The notes under the pieces: generated by a model
The model's database searches: none
What the model was told of the DNA's origin: nothing
What the model saw: only the letters and a program-made list of their open reading frames with translations
Part shown: piece by piece, positions 1 to 5,530 of the stretch
How positions within the stretch are numbered: position 1 is the stretch's first letter
Layout of the letters: each line of letters starts with the position of its first letter
Made by a program: the position numbers and the translations under genes
DNA from: Ruminococcus sp.
GTDB lineage: Bacteria > Bacillota > Clostridia > Oscillospirales > Ruminococcaceae
Reading direction: 5' to 3'
Assembly: GCA_003446315.1 (NCBI GenBank)
Contig: DMBA01000042.1
Location: 1-6,370 of the forward strand
Length of the DNA: 6,370 bases

Positions 1-1
1 T

Positions 2-277
2 AATTCTCTTAATATAGTTGCAAATCGTATTTCAGTAGGTGGAGTATATAGATACTCTTCAATTGTCAGTATATTAGATTTTACGGTAACCGCATATCCG
101 TGCTATCAGCCTTTATCGTCATCGTGGTATTCGTTAAAAAATAATTCTCAACAAGTCTTGGTTGATTTTATGTGTGAATGTTATGTTGATGCTGGAGTAC
201 ATGGCATACCTCAGGCATTTATAGTAATGTTTAATGCAAGTGGCGGAAACGGGTATCCGAGTTCATTGACTTCATAA
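2..277 (+). CDS. 3' end of an AT-rich hypothetical protein gene (5' end outside window)
   Basis: The frame is open from the window edge for 91 codons to a TAA at 275-277; no start is visible, so this is the C-terminal part of a longer protein. I do not recognise the family. The fragment is rich in Ser, Tyr, Val and small residues, with alternating hydrophobic and polar residues (for example VSILDFTVTAYP and QVLVDFMCECYVDAG). This suggests beta strands, perhaps of a secreted or surface protein, which is inference only. Hand-counted G+C is about 35%, with codons such as ATA, TTA and AGA, against a roughly even composition downstream. The next gene starts 16 bases after the stop, with its ribosome binding site abutting this stop codon, so the two are probably co-transcribed. 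There is no terminator between them. The alternative is a chance open frame, but 91 stop-free codons in AT-rich DNA ending right at a ribosome binding site make a real gene likelier. Confidence 0.6.
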   Translation, partial: NSLNIVANRISVGGVYRYSSIVSILDFTVTAYPCYQPLSSSWYSLKNNSQQVLVDFMCECYVDAGVHGIPQAFIVMFNASGGNGYPSSLTS

Positions 278-293
278 AAAGGAGATTGATCAG

Positions 294-839
294 ATGAGAA
301 AAAGCACTGTGATCAGCATGATGCTGATATCAATGTCTTTGCTTGCGGTGTTCTGTTCCTGCGGCGGAGATGTGCAGACACAGGATCAGCCGTCAGCTAC
401 TGCGGTCACATCCGCGGCAGCGGAGACAACTGCGCTTCATGATACGCCGGTCACGATGCGCGAATCAACGGAGGAGGATCGCAGCAGAGCAAAGGAGATC
501 ATGGAGAAATTCCAGCCGATCGTAGATGAGCTGAACGAAAAATATGGCCTGCCGCCGGAGATCGGTGTCGGCTTTACGTACAGCGATGAAACTGCCGGTA
601 TATTTGTCGATCGGTTTGGTGAAATGACAGAGGATGATTTCCGCGCATGGCTTGAACCGCAGGTGAAGGAATCAGCGGAAAAGCGTGAGGAAAACAAGAA
701 AATGTATCAGGAGCAGATGCTTGCACTTGCAAAACAGGGTGACCTGAAGCATGCCGCATCCTTTCTGGAGATCGAGCCGGATCTGCAGTCCTATTACGAT
801 GAACTGGTCAAAGAATACGGCGAAAATAATGAGGAATAA
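294..839 (+). CDS. small predicted lipoprotein, unknown function
   Basis: A 181-residue protein with an N-terminal lipoprotein signal: basic Arg2-Lys3, a hydrophobic core at about residues 5-20, and a lipobox-like FCS-Cys ending at Cys23, followed by GGD. The lipid-bearing Cys would anchor it on the outer face of the cytoplasmic membrane. Residues about 27-60 are a Ser/Thr/Ala/Gln-rich linker typical of Gram-positive lipoproteins. The rest is acidic and mostly helical: a helix around residues 58-85, a short GLPPEIGVGF segment, then a long charged helix around 115-160 rich in Glu, Lys and Gln that may form a coiled coil. No enzyme motif is visible and I do not recognise the family. The ATG at 294 is preceded by AAGGAG at 279-284 with a 9-base spacer, which supports this start. 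It is last in its transcription unit, closed by the terminator at 847-884. The lipoprotein call is fairly secure; the function is unknown. Confidence 0.85.
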   Translation: MRKSTVISMMLISMSLLAVFCSCGGDVQTQDQPSATAVTSAAAETTALHDTPVTMRESTEEDRSRAKEIMEKFQPIVDELNEKYGLPPEIGVGFTYSDETAGIFVDRFGEMTEDDFRAWLEPQVKESAEKREENKKMYQEQMLALAKQGDLKHAASFLEIEPDLQSYYDELVKEYGENNEE

Positions 840-846
840 ACAGACG

Positions 847-884
847 GGCACTCTCTTTTCAGAAAGGGAGTGCCGGTTTTTTTT
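847..884 (+). terminator. intrinsic (Rho-independent) terminator after the lipoprotein gene
   Basis: A 12-bp stem pairs 847-858 with 863-874 (one G-U pair) around a TCAG tetraloop at 859-862. The stem core is GGCACTC/GAGTGCC. Two G residues separate the stem from eight consecutive T (877-884). It begins only 7 bases after the TAA at 837-839, the classic position for ending the upstream lipoprotein transcript. Confidence 0.95.
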
Positions 885-955
885 ATATGTATGATGTTCA
901 GCATATGAAAATGATGCCGGAAAACTGTTTTTTGTAAGAAAAGGCTTCAAATCGC

Positions 956-984
956 TTGACAATTCATCCAAAATGTTCTATAAT
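956..984 (+). promoter_or_regulatory. perfect-consensus sigma-A promoter for secDF
   Basis: TTGACA at 956-961 and TATAAT at 979-984 are separated by exactly 17 bases, a full match to the housekeeping (sigma-70/sigma-A type) consensus. Transcription should start near 990-992, giving a leader of about 67 bases before the secD GTG at 1058. The promoter lies directly downstream of the terminator at 847-884, so secDF is an independent transcription unit. The full consensus suggests strong constitutive expression. Confidence 0.93.
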
Positions 985-995
985 AGAGATACTTG

Positions 996-1029
996 TCGGC
1001 ATATGTCAGAGAGACCCTGCTATGCCCGA
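996..1029 (+). promoter_or_regulatory. possible hairpin in the secD 5' leader
   Basis: GGCATA (998-1003) pairs perfectly with TATGCC (1021-1026). The stem can extend by two outer pairs past a single bulged C at 1027, and by a short inner CAG/CTG helix (1007-1009 with 1017-1019) closing a 7-base loop. It sits just after the predicted transcription start and ends 15 bases before the ribosome binding site. It has no T-tract and does not cover the ribosome binding site, so a role in mRNA stability is as likely as regulation. It matches no riboswitch I can recognise, and chance formation is possible. Confidence 0.3.
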
Positions 1030-1044
1030 TTAGTTCAAAAAACA

Positions 1045-1050
1045 AGGAGG
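1045..1050 (+). promoter_or_regulatory. ribosome binding site that fixes the secD start at GTG 1058
   Basis: AGGAGG at 1045-1050 is a perfect Shine-Dalgarno core. Spacing is 7 bases to the GTG at 1058 but only 1 base to the upstream in-frame TTG at 1052, so the start used should be the GTG, giving a protein beginning MKNKKP. Confidence 0.85.
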
Positions 1051-1057
1051 CTTGGCA

Positions 1058-2518
1058 GTGAAGAACAAGAAACCCGTCTTTTTCATCGTATTCATTCTGA
1101 TTCTCGCATTCACGGCTTCAACCGTGCTCGGTGTCAGAAATCAGTACGGTGATCTGACAACCGTCTATATCAAAGGTCTGAAAGATATTCGTCTGGGCAT
1201 TGATATTCAGGGCGGTGTCGATGTCACATTCGGCCCTGCTGATGACATTGACGCTTCAACCCAGCAGCTCGAAGCTGTTGAAGAAGTTATGAAAGCACGA
1301 CTCATTTCTCTCGGCATCAACGACTATGAAGTTTATATGGACGAAAGCAATGATAAAGTCATCGTGCGATTCCCGTGGCAGACCGGCGAAACCAATTTCG
1401 ATCCGGAATCTGCTGTGAAGGAACTCGGTGAAACTGCAAAATTGCAGTTCCGTTCCGGCTTCAATTATACGACCGATGTGGATGATGACGGCAATACGAC
1501 CATCGTTCCCGGCGGTGATGTTATTCTGGAAGGTACCGATGTTGAAGAAGCATATGTGACACTGGAACGTGACAACTCCGGTAACCAGACAGGTAAATAT
1601 GCGGTTGCACTGAACCTGAAAGACAGCGGAAAAGAAGCATTCCGCGAAGCAACACAGGCTGCTGTGAACCAGGATCCGGCTTATCTCGATTCCAACGGTT
1701 CGCAGTCCCGTTATGTCATCTCCATCTGGATGGATACCAACTGCATTTCGTATCCGCAGGTCAACTCGGTCATCTCCGAGGGCAGTGCAAGCATTACCGG
1801 TGACTTCGATTATGACGGCGCAAAGGCGCTTGCCGATAAGATCAACGGCGGTGCACTCCCGTTCAACCTCAAAACAGAAACCTTCAAGACCATTTCGCCG
1901 AGCATGGGCTCCGGCGCACTCAAGATCATGATGATCTCCGGTATCATCGCACTGATCCTCATTATGATCTATATGGTCATCCTGTATCGTCTGCCCGGCT
2001 TCGTTGCTGCAATCGCATTGCTCGGTCAGGTTGCAGGTACCCTCGCAGTCATCTCCGGCTGGTTCGGATTTGAGGATTCCAATACACTGACCATTCCGGG
2101 TATTGCAGGTATCATCCTTGCAATCGGTATGGGCGTTGACTGTAACATCATTACAGGCGAGCGTATCAAGGAAGAGCTCAATACCGGCAAAACGCTGGAA
2201 GCTGCTTTGAAATCTGCTTATAAGCGTTCGTTTACATCCATTCTTGACGGTAATATGACCGTTATCATTGTTGCAATCATTCTGATGGGCGCATTCGGTG
2301 TATCGTCCAGCTTCTTCGCAAAGCTGCTCTCGTTCCTGTTCAGATGGTTCGGCGTTTCGACGGAAGGTACGATCTTCTCCTTCGGCTTCACGCTTCTGAC
2401 AGGCGTTATCTTCAACTTTATCATGGGCGTTCTGGCTTCTCGTCTGATGCTGACTTCGCTCTCGAAGTTCAAGTGCTTCCAGAACAGAAAACTGTACGGA
2501 GGTGCTGAAAATGAGTAA
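1058..2518 (+). CDS. secD: protein translocase subunit SecD
   Basis: SecD pairs with SecF to form an accessory membrane complex of the SecYEG translocon. It uses the proton or sodium gradient to pull exported proteins through late in translocation. The product is 486 residues with a basic N terminus and TM1 at about 7-26. The family signature LGIDIQGG lies at 46-53, followed by a large extracytoplasmic P1 region to about 280 that includes the conserved ITGDFDYDGA and GGALPF segments. Five C-terminal helices follow at about 288-311, 315-336, 344-367, 399-416 and 440-462. The TLTIPGIAGI...GMGVDCN motif carries Asp361, the equivalent of the charged TM4 residue implicated in ion coupling; the usual VDAN reads VDCN and the later DAN reads DGN (Asp397). 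The loop between the last two helices is unusually long (about 417-438). I chose the GTG at 1058 because AGGAGG (1045-1050) lies 7 bases before it. The in-frame TTG at 1052 is only one base from that site, too close to be used. It overlaps secF by 8 bases. Confidence 0.97.
   Translation: MKNKKPVFFIVFILILAFTASTVLGVRNQYGDLTTVYIKGLKDIRLGIDIQGGVDVTFGPADDIDASTQQLEAVEEVMKARLISLGINDYEVYMDESNDKVIVRFPWQTGETNFDPESAVKELGETAKLQFRSGFNYTTDVDDDGNTTIVPGGDVILEGTDVEEAYVTLERDNSGNQTGKYAVALNLKDSGKEAFREATQAAVNQDPAYLDSNGSQSRYVISIWMDTNCISYPQVNSVISEGSASITGDFDYDGAKALADKINGGALPFNLKTETFKTISPSMGSGALKIMMISGIIALILIMIYMVILYRLPGFVAAIALLGQVAGTLAVISGWFGFEDSNTLTIPGIAGIILAIGMGVDCNIITGERIKEELNTGKTLEAALKSAYKRSFTSILDGNMTVIIVAIILMGAFGVSSSFFAKLLSFLFRWFGVSTEGTIFSFGFTLLTGVIFNFIMGVLASRLMLTSLSKFKCFQNRKLYGGAENE
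2498..2502 (+). promoter_or_regulatory. ribosome binding site that fixes the secF start at ATG 2511
   Basis: GGAGG at 2498-2502 lies inside the 3' end of secD, 8 bases before the ATG at 2511. An in-frame GTG begins at base 2502, overlapping this site, and therefore cannot be the start it serves. The arrangement implies translational coupling of secF to secD. Confidence 0.85.
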
Positions 2519-3509
2519 GTCAAACAAGAATAAGGGCAAGCAGAATCAGACCAATATTCAGTCGATCCTGAAAGATGTCAAGATCCGTGATTTTTACGGC
2601 AGCCGCAAAGTGTTCTTTGTGCTCTCTGCTGTGCTGATCGTGCTCGTGCTGCTGTGCTGCTTTATCCGCGGCGTACAGATCTCCATTGAGTTCAAGGGCG
2701 GTACACTCGCTGAATACAGCTATAGCGGCAGCGTCAATGAGAACGAGATCGCTGATATCGCAAAAGACTATCTCGGTACACAGGTGAAGGCACAGCTCGG
2801 CGAAACCTTTACCGGTGAAAGACAAACCACATTTACCCTCTCCTTTAGCATGGATAAACCGTTCAGCGCGGAAATGCAGGACGAATTGCTCGCTAAGATC
2901 CAGGAAAAATATCCGGATGCGAACATTGATGCGCTCGAAACAAACGACGTTGCTGCAACTTCCGGTAAACAGTTCCTTGCAAAATGCTCGGTTGCTGCCG
3001 TGTTTGCATCCATCGTTCTGATCCTCTATATCGCATGGAGATTTAAGCGCATTTCCGGTTGGAGTGCCGGTATCTTTGCAGTTGTTGCATTGCTGCACGA
3101 CCTTTGCGTCGTTTTCGGTACATTCGTCATCTGCGGCTTTGAGATCGACTCCAACTTCATGGCTGTTATCCTTACGATCCTCGGTTATTCCGTCAACGAT
3201 ACGATCGTTATTTATGACCGGATCCGTGAGAACCAGACATTGATGCCTGCCGGTACAAAGCTGCCGGAACTGGTCAATACATCCCTCAGCCAGACCATGC
3301 GCCGTACCATGCGGACATCTATCACCACGATCACTGCAATGCTCATCGTTACCATTCTGGCAGCAGTGAACAATGTCGATTCGATCCTCCGGTTCAGCAT
3401 TCCGATGACTGTCGGTATGATCTCCGGATGCTATTCTTCGCTTTGTCTCGCTCCGATGCTCTGGACTGCATGGAAAACCCGTGCAAAGGCAGAAAAATCC
3501 GAAGACTGA
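2511..3509 (+). CDS. secF: protein translocase subunit SecF
   Basis: SecF is the partner of SecD in the membrane complex that assists SecYEG-dependent export. The product is 332 residues. A Lys/Asn/Gln-rich cytoplasmic N terminus (1-31) is followed by TM1 at about 33-53, the signature IEFKGGT at 59-65, an extracytoplasmic domain to about 155, and then five helices. The diagnostic GYSVND motif is at 225-230, followed by TIVIYDRIREN. Asp230 corresponds to the conserved TM Asp linked to ion transport, and Arg265 in the RRT..TSITT segment to the conserved Arg of the next helix. The C terminus is a short basic tail (KTRAKAEK). Length and motif order are normal for a stand-alone SecF. ATG 2511 has GGAGG 8 bases upstream and overlaps the secD stop (ATGAGTAA), pointing to coupled translation and matched subunit amounts. 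It is the last gene of the secDF unit, with the hairpin at 3581-3610 following. Confidence 0.97.
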   Translation: MSKSNKNKGKQNQTNIQSILKDVKIRDFYGSRKVFFVLSAVLIVLVLLCCFIRGVQISIEFKGGTLAEYSYSGSVNENEIADIAKDYLGTQVKAQLGETFTGERQTTFTLSFSMDKPFSAEMQDELLAKIQEKYPDANIDALETNDVAATSGKQFLAKCSVAAVFASIVLILYIAWRFKRISGWSAGIFAVVALLHDLCVVFGTFVICGFEIDSNFMAVILTILGYSVNDTIVIYDRIRENQTLMPAGTKLPELVNTSLSQTMRRTMRTSITTITAMLIVTILAAVNNVDSILRFSIPMTVGMISGCYSSLCLAPMLWTAWKTRAKAEKSED

Positions 3510-3580
3510 GCTTTATGCATAAGATTCGAAAAAAACAATATCAAAACAGCGGAATCCTTGTGTGATTCACTGAAAATCAA

Positions 3581-3610
3581 CGAAGCACCTTGCAATTGCA
3601 GGGTGCTTCG
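3581..3610 (+). terminator. strong hairpin after secF, terminator-like but with a weak T-tract
   Basis: Positions 3581-3593 pair with 3598-3610 over 13 bp, including one T-G pair, around an AATT loop. The outer stem is CGAAGCACC/GGTGCTTCG. The position, 71 bases after the secF stop, suits a terminator for the secDF transcript. The bases that follow (TGTTATAATT) are a poor T-tract. The same DNA overlaps the -35 and spacer of the next promoter, so it could instead, or also, be a palindromic operator. No good T-tract exists on the opposite strand either. Confidence 0.55.
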
Positions 3611-3619
3611 TGTTATAAT
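3590..3619 (+). promoter_or_regulatory. extended -10 promoter for the sugar isomerase-like gene and nrdR
   Basis: TATAAT at 3614-3619 is preceded by TG at 3611-3612 with one base between, forming a complete extended -10 element. A partial -35, TTGCAA (3590-3595), lies 18 bases upstream. Transcription should start near 3626, leaving about 57 bases of leader before the ATG at 3683. The -35 and spacer lie within the 30-base palindrome at 3581-3610, so protein binding to or extrusion of that palindrome would affect this promoter. Confidence 0.7.
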
Positions 3620-3682
3620 TGAGAAAGATAAAACATGAAATGAAATTGCAGATATGCCGATATACAGCGGGAGAGCCAAAAC

Positions 3683-4468
3683 ATGATTGCAGCAGTTTCA
3701 ACAGCTTGTTTGTATCCGATGCCGACCGAAGATGCGCTTTATGATCTTTGTCTGCACGGGATCCGGACAGTTGAGATCTCTTTACATGCACCCTCTGAAT
3801 GTAAAACCGTTTTTGCAGAAGATCTGCATGCAATGCTCCAGCGATTCGGCGTTCAATGCTGTGCAGTCTCTCCGTGGACAGCACAGAGCGAAGGATATAT
3901 GCTGTTTTCCAATTATCCGCGCAGATGCAATGACTTTCTCGATGAAGCGAAAAAAGTGTTTGCCCTGATGCAGCGGATCGGTGCAAAATATTATGTGCTG
4001 CACGGCGCTGCTGCCGGTTCCTGCAAGACGGACATCTATTTTGAGCGCGTGCATATGCTGGCGGATGCGGCAAAACCCTTCGGGGTTGTGGTCACACAGA
4101 AAAATGTGAATCGCTTCGAAAGCCGGAATTTGCGCTTTTTGCGGGAATATTGCCGCGCATTCGGCGATGCGGCAAATATCACACTGGATATCAAAGAAGC
4201 CGTGCGTGCCGGTCTGGATCTGACAGAAGCTGTTCATGCGGTCGGAAAACAGATCATGCATGTGCATCTGAGCGATTATGGCCCGCTTGGGGACGGTCTG
4301 CGTCCCGGAAAAGGCAGACTCCAGATCGCACAGTTTTTGACAGCGCTGCACCGGAAAGGCTTCGACGGTGCGGTGACACTCGATCTGCCGCGGGAATCCT
4401 TCGGCGGAACTTCTGAGCTGTTTGAGGATTGGCAGAAAATCAGCCGGTTGATCCGGCATGCAACATAA
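3683..4468 (+). CDS. TIM-barrel sugar isomerase/epimerase-like protein with a degenerate active site
   Basis: The 261-residue length and motifs fit the AP-endonuclease-2/xylose-isomerase-like TIM-barrel superfamily (D-tagatose 3-epimerase, IolE/IolH type), cytoplasmic because no signal peptide is seen. Family-like elements in order are VEIS with Glu31 (strand 2 region), YVLHGA with His107, KNVNRFES at 140-147, TLDIKEA with Asp169, HVHLSD with His193/His195 and Asp198, PGKG at 208-211, and a final strand VTLD with Asp234. Members normally bind a divalent metal through Glu, Asp, His and Glu. Here the first Glu (EVxNRFE or LEN in relatives) is Lys140 and the last Glu is Asp234; the His after the strand Asp is Glu172. 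Catalysis of the usual kind is therefore doubtful, and the substrate cannot be named. The start ATG has GGGAG at 3669-3673, 9 bases upstream. It lies 45 bases before nrdR on the same strand without a terminator. The fold is likely; the function is unknown. Confidence 0.82.
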   Translation: MIAAVSTACLYPMPTEDALYDLCLHGIRTVEISLHAPSECKTVFAEDLHAMLQRFGVQCCAVSPWTAQSEGYMLFSNYPRRCNDFLDEAKKVFALMQRIGAKYYVLHGAAAGSCKTDIYFERVHMLADAAKPFGVVVTQKNVNRFESRNLRFLREYCRAFGDAANITLDIKEAVRAGLDLTEAVHAVGKQIMHVHLSDYGPLGDGLRPGKGRLQIAQFLTALHRKGFDGAVTLDLPRESFGGTSELFEDWQKISRLIRHAT

Positions 4469-4479
4469 TACAACATAAT
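4461..4479 (+). repeat. two tandem copies of CAACATAAT at the end of the sugar isomerase-like gene
   Basis: CAACATAAT occurs at 4461-4469 and again at 4471-4479, separated by one A. The first copy contains the TAA stop (4466-4468). It looks like a small local duplication, perhaps by replication slippage. The copies also resemble a -10 element (CATAAT) but no -35 sits at a proper distance, so I do not call a promoter here. Confidence 0.6.
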
Positions 4480-4513
4480 CGCAATTATTTTTGATAAAAA
4501 GGGGGCTGCATGG

Positions 4514-4984
4514 ATGCGTTGTCCGTGGTGCGGCGAAGAAGATACAAAGGTCATAGATTCCCGTTCGGTTGACGGGAAAAAGAAACGCCGCAGATGCTGC
4601 GTGAAATGCGGCAGACGGTTTAATACATTTGAATGCGTGGAGCGTCCGCTGCTGATGGTGGCAAAGCGTGACGGTTCCTTTGAGCCTTTTAATCGCAATA
4701 AACTGATCGGCGGCATTGTCAATTCCATCAAAAAACGCCCGGTCAGTATGGAACAGGTCAACGGACTTGTCGATGAGATCGAGGCAGAACTTGCGAACGA
4801 AATGGTTTCGACCGTTTCGCCCGACCGGATCGGTACCATGGTGATGGAACGGCTGCAAAAAATTGATACCGTTGCTTATGTGCGCTTTGCTTCGGTTTAT
4901 CTCGCTTTTTCAGATGTCGCGGATTTTGTCCGCATTATCAGTGATATGCAGGAGATGAAAACGCCGCCGGCGGATTCAAAATGA
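4514..4984 (+). CDS. nrdR: transcriptional repressor NrdR
   Basis: NrdR is the zinc- and ATP/dATP-binding repressor of ribonucleotide reductase genes, acting on paired NrdR boxes upstream of nrd operons. The 156-residue product has the usual length and two-domain layout. The N-terminal zinc ribbon carries Cys3-Cys6 and Cys29-Cys32, with the family signature MRCPWCG, DSR at 15-17, RRR at 25-27 and RFNTFE at 35-40. An ATP-cone follows from about residue 46 to 136, with VAKRDGSFEPFNRNKL, KKRPVS and VAYVRFASVY. The common Glu after RRR is Cys28 here, giving an adjacent Cys pair. The short C-terminal tail ends PPADSK. The ATG at 4514 has a G-rich ribosome binding site (AAGGGGG, ending at 4505) 8 bases upstream; the ATG at 4510 is out of frame. 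Without its own clear promoter it probably shares the transcript from 3626. No ribonucleotide reductase gene or NrdR box is visible here. Confidence 0.97.
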   Translation: MRCPWCGEEDTKVIDSRSVDGKKKRRRCCVKCGRRFNTFECVERPLLMVAKRDGSFEPFNRNKLIGGIVNSIKKRPVSMEQVNGLVDEIEAELANEMVSTVSPDRIGTMVMERLQKIDTVAYVRFASVYLAFSDVADFVRIISDMQEMKTPPADSK

Positions 4985-5040
4985 GGGCTCTGCCACATCT
5001 CGAATCCATCGGAGATACCGGTTCAAACGGTGGCTTCCTA

Positions 5041-5457
5041 TCATACCGATTGCATAATTTGCGTTTTCGCATCGTATACTTCCGCACCGATCAGAATATT
5101 GCTGCAAAGCCAAAGCTCTGCACGATATGCACAGGCGGTGTCGGAATCAATTTGATAGATGTATTTTTCTGCTTGCTGACCGGCATATCGTTCCGGTGAA
5201 AAGCCTTGTGCATGCTGTAATCGCAGCCAGTTTTCACCTTGAACTGTTTGCCATTGATCCGGGATCACAACTGATGTGCATTCCGGCTCCGAAACCTGCC
5301 ATCCGCGCAGATGCAGCCACTGCTGCCGTGCATCTTCTGTTTCCAGCAGAATTTGTTCTTCCGGCGGCGCTTTCGGGTGTGCGATGACCGCGGCTGCAGT
5401 CAGCAGCACAATGATCGCAAAGCATACTTCTAATCCATTTTTTTTGAGATGTTTCAA
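5041..5457 (-). CDS. membrane-anchored DUF4830-like protein
   Basis: The minus-strand product is 138 residues from TTG 5457. It has a basic N terminus (Lys2, Lys5, Lys6), one hydrophobic segment at about 11-26 acting as an uncleaved anchor or signal, a Pro/Glu-rich linker, and a C-terminal domain from about 40. That domain matches my recollection of the DUF4830 pattern of Firmicutes: R..WL...GW.V at 44-55, VVIP at 63-66, LQ..QGF at 80-86, Y.G at 91-93, a YIY strand at 99-101, and a closing hydrophobic strand pair. The function of that family is unknown. The domain should lie outside the cytoplasm. The start choice rests on AAAGGGGAG (5475-5467), 9 bases before the TTG. An in-frame ATG at 5478 would overlap this site and has no site of its own, but would add only seven residues. 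The gene is convergent with nrdR (56-base gap) and divergent from the rsuA-type gene. A competing plus-strand frame at 4981-5199 has no family features. Confidence 0.8.
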   Translation of the reverse strand: MKHLKKNGLEVCFAIIVLLTAAAVIAHPKAPPEEQILLETEDARQQWLHLRGWQVSEPECTSVVIPDQWQTVQGENWLRLQHAQGFSPERYAGQQAEKYIYQIDSDTACAYRAELWLCSNILIGAEVYDAKTQIMQSV

Positions 5458-5486
5458 TATACAGCACTCCCCTTTCATTCTAAAAT
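5458..5486 (+). promoter_or_regulatory. weak candidate promoter for the rsuA-type gene
   Basis: TATACA (5458-5463) and TAAAAT (5481-5486) are spaced 17 bases, matching the consensus at 4 and 5 of 6 positions. Transcription would start near 5493 and give a leader of about 38 bases. The element overlaps the start region of the divergent DUF4830-like gene, so the two genes would share control DNA. This is a tentative call made because no better promoter is seen in the 73-base divergent gap. Confidence 0.3.
5467..5475 (-). promoter_or_regulatory. ribosome binding site favouring the TTG 5457 start
   Basis: Read on the minus strand, AAAGGGGAG precedes the TTG at 5457 by 9 bases. The alternative ATG at 5478-5476 immediately abuts this site and has only AT-rich sequence ahead of it, so TTG is the better supported start. 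Confidence 0.6.
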
Positions 5487-5530
5487 ATGCTGCAATTTCT
5501 TTTGAATATGCATGAACGGAGGCGTTTGTT

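Noticed and set aside
1256..2539. Long (427-codon) open frame on the minus strand antisense to secD
   Set aside because: It is an antisense shadow of secD: it is Cys/His/Asp-rich with no domain signature and no ribosome binding site, while secD carries every family motif on the plus strand.
2626..2662. Repetitive GTGCT/GCTG-rich stretch in secF
   Set aside because: It is codon repetition in the Leu/Val-rich first membrane helix of SecF, not a regulatory repeat.
3552..3568. Short hairpin GAATC/GATTC after secF
   Set aside because: The stem is only 5 bp, A/T-rich, with no T-tract; the hairpin at 3581-3610 is far stronger.
4464..4479. CATAAT sequences as a possible -10 element of an nrdR promoter
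   Set aside because: No TTGACA-like hexamer lies 16-18 bases upstream of either copy; the nearest (TTGATC at 4448) is 20 bases from the second copy and 10 from the first.
3782..4858. Long minus-strand open frame covering the sugar isomerase-like gene and part of nrdR
   Set aside because: It lies antisense to two well-supported genes, its product is low-complexity and rich in His, Phe and Cys, and no family pattern is visible.
4992..5034. Nested inverted repeats in the nrdR/DUF4830 convergent gap (GCCAC/GTGGC, ATCTC/GAGAT, ACCG/CGGT), possible terminator
   Set aside because: The stems are only 4-5 bp, two share bases and cannot form together, and neither strand has a T-tract, so a terminator is not supported.
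5017..5034. GGTTCAAAC motif resembling a tRNA T-arm
   Set aside because: The stem does not pair around a proper 7-base T-loop, and no acceptor, D or anticodon arms surround it.
4981..5199. Plus-strand 72-codon frame overlapping the nrdR stop (ATGA junction)
   Set aside because: The ATGA overlap looks like coupling, but the product has no recognisable features and no good ribosome binding site. The opposite strand encodes a coherent DUF4830-like protein there.
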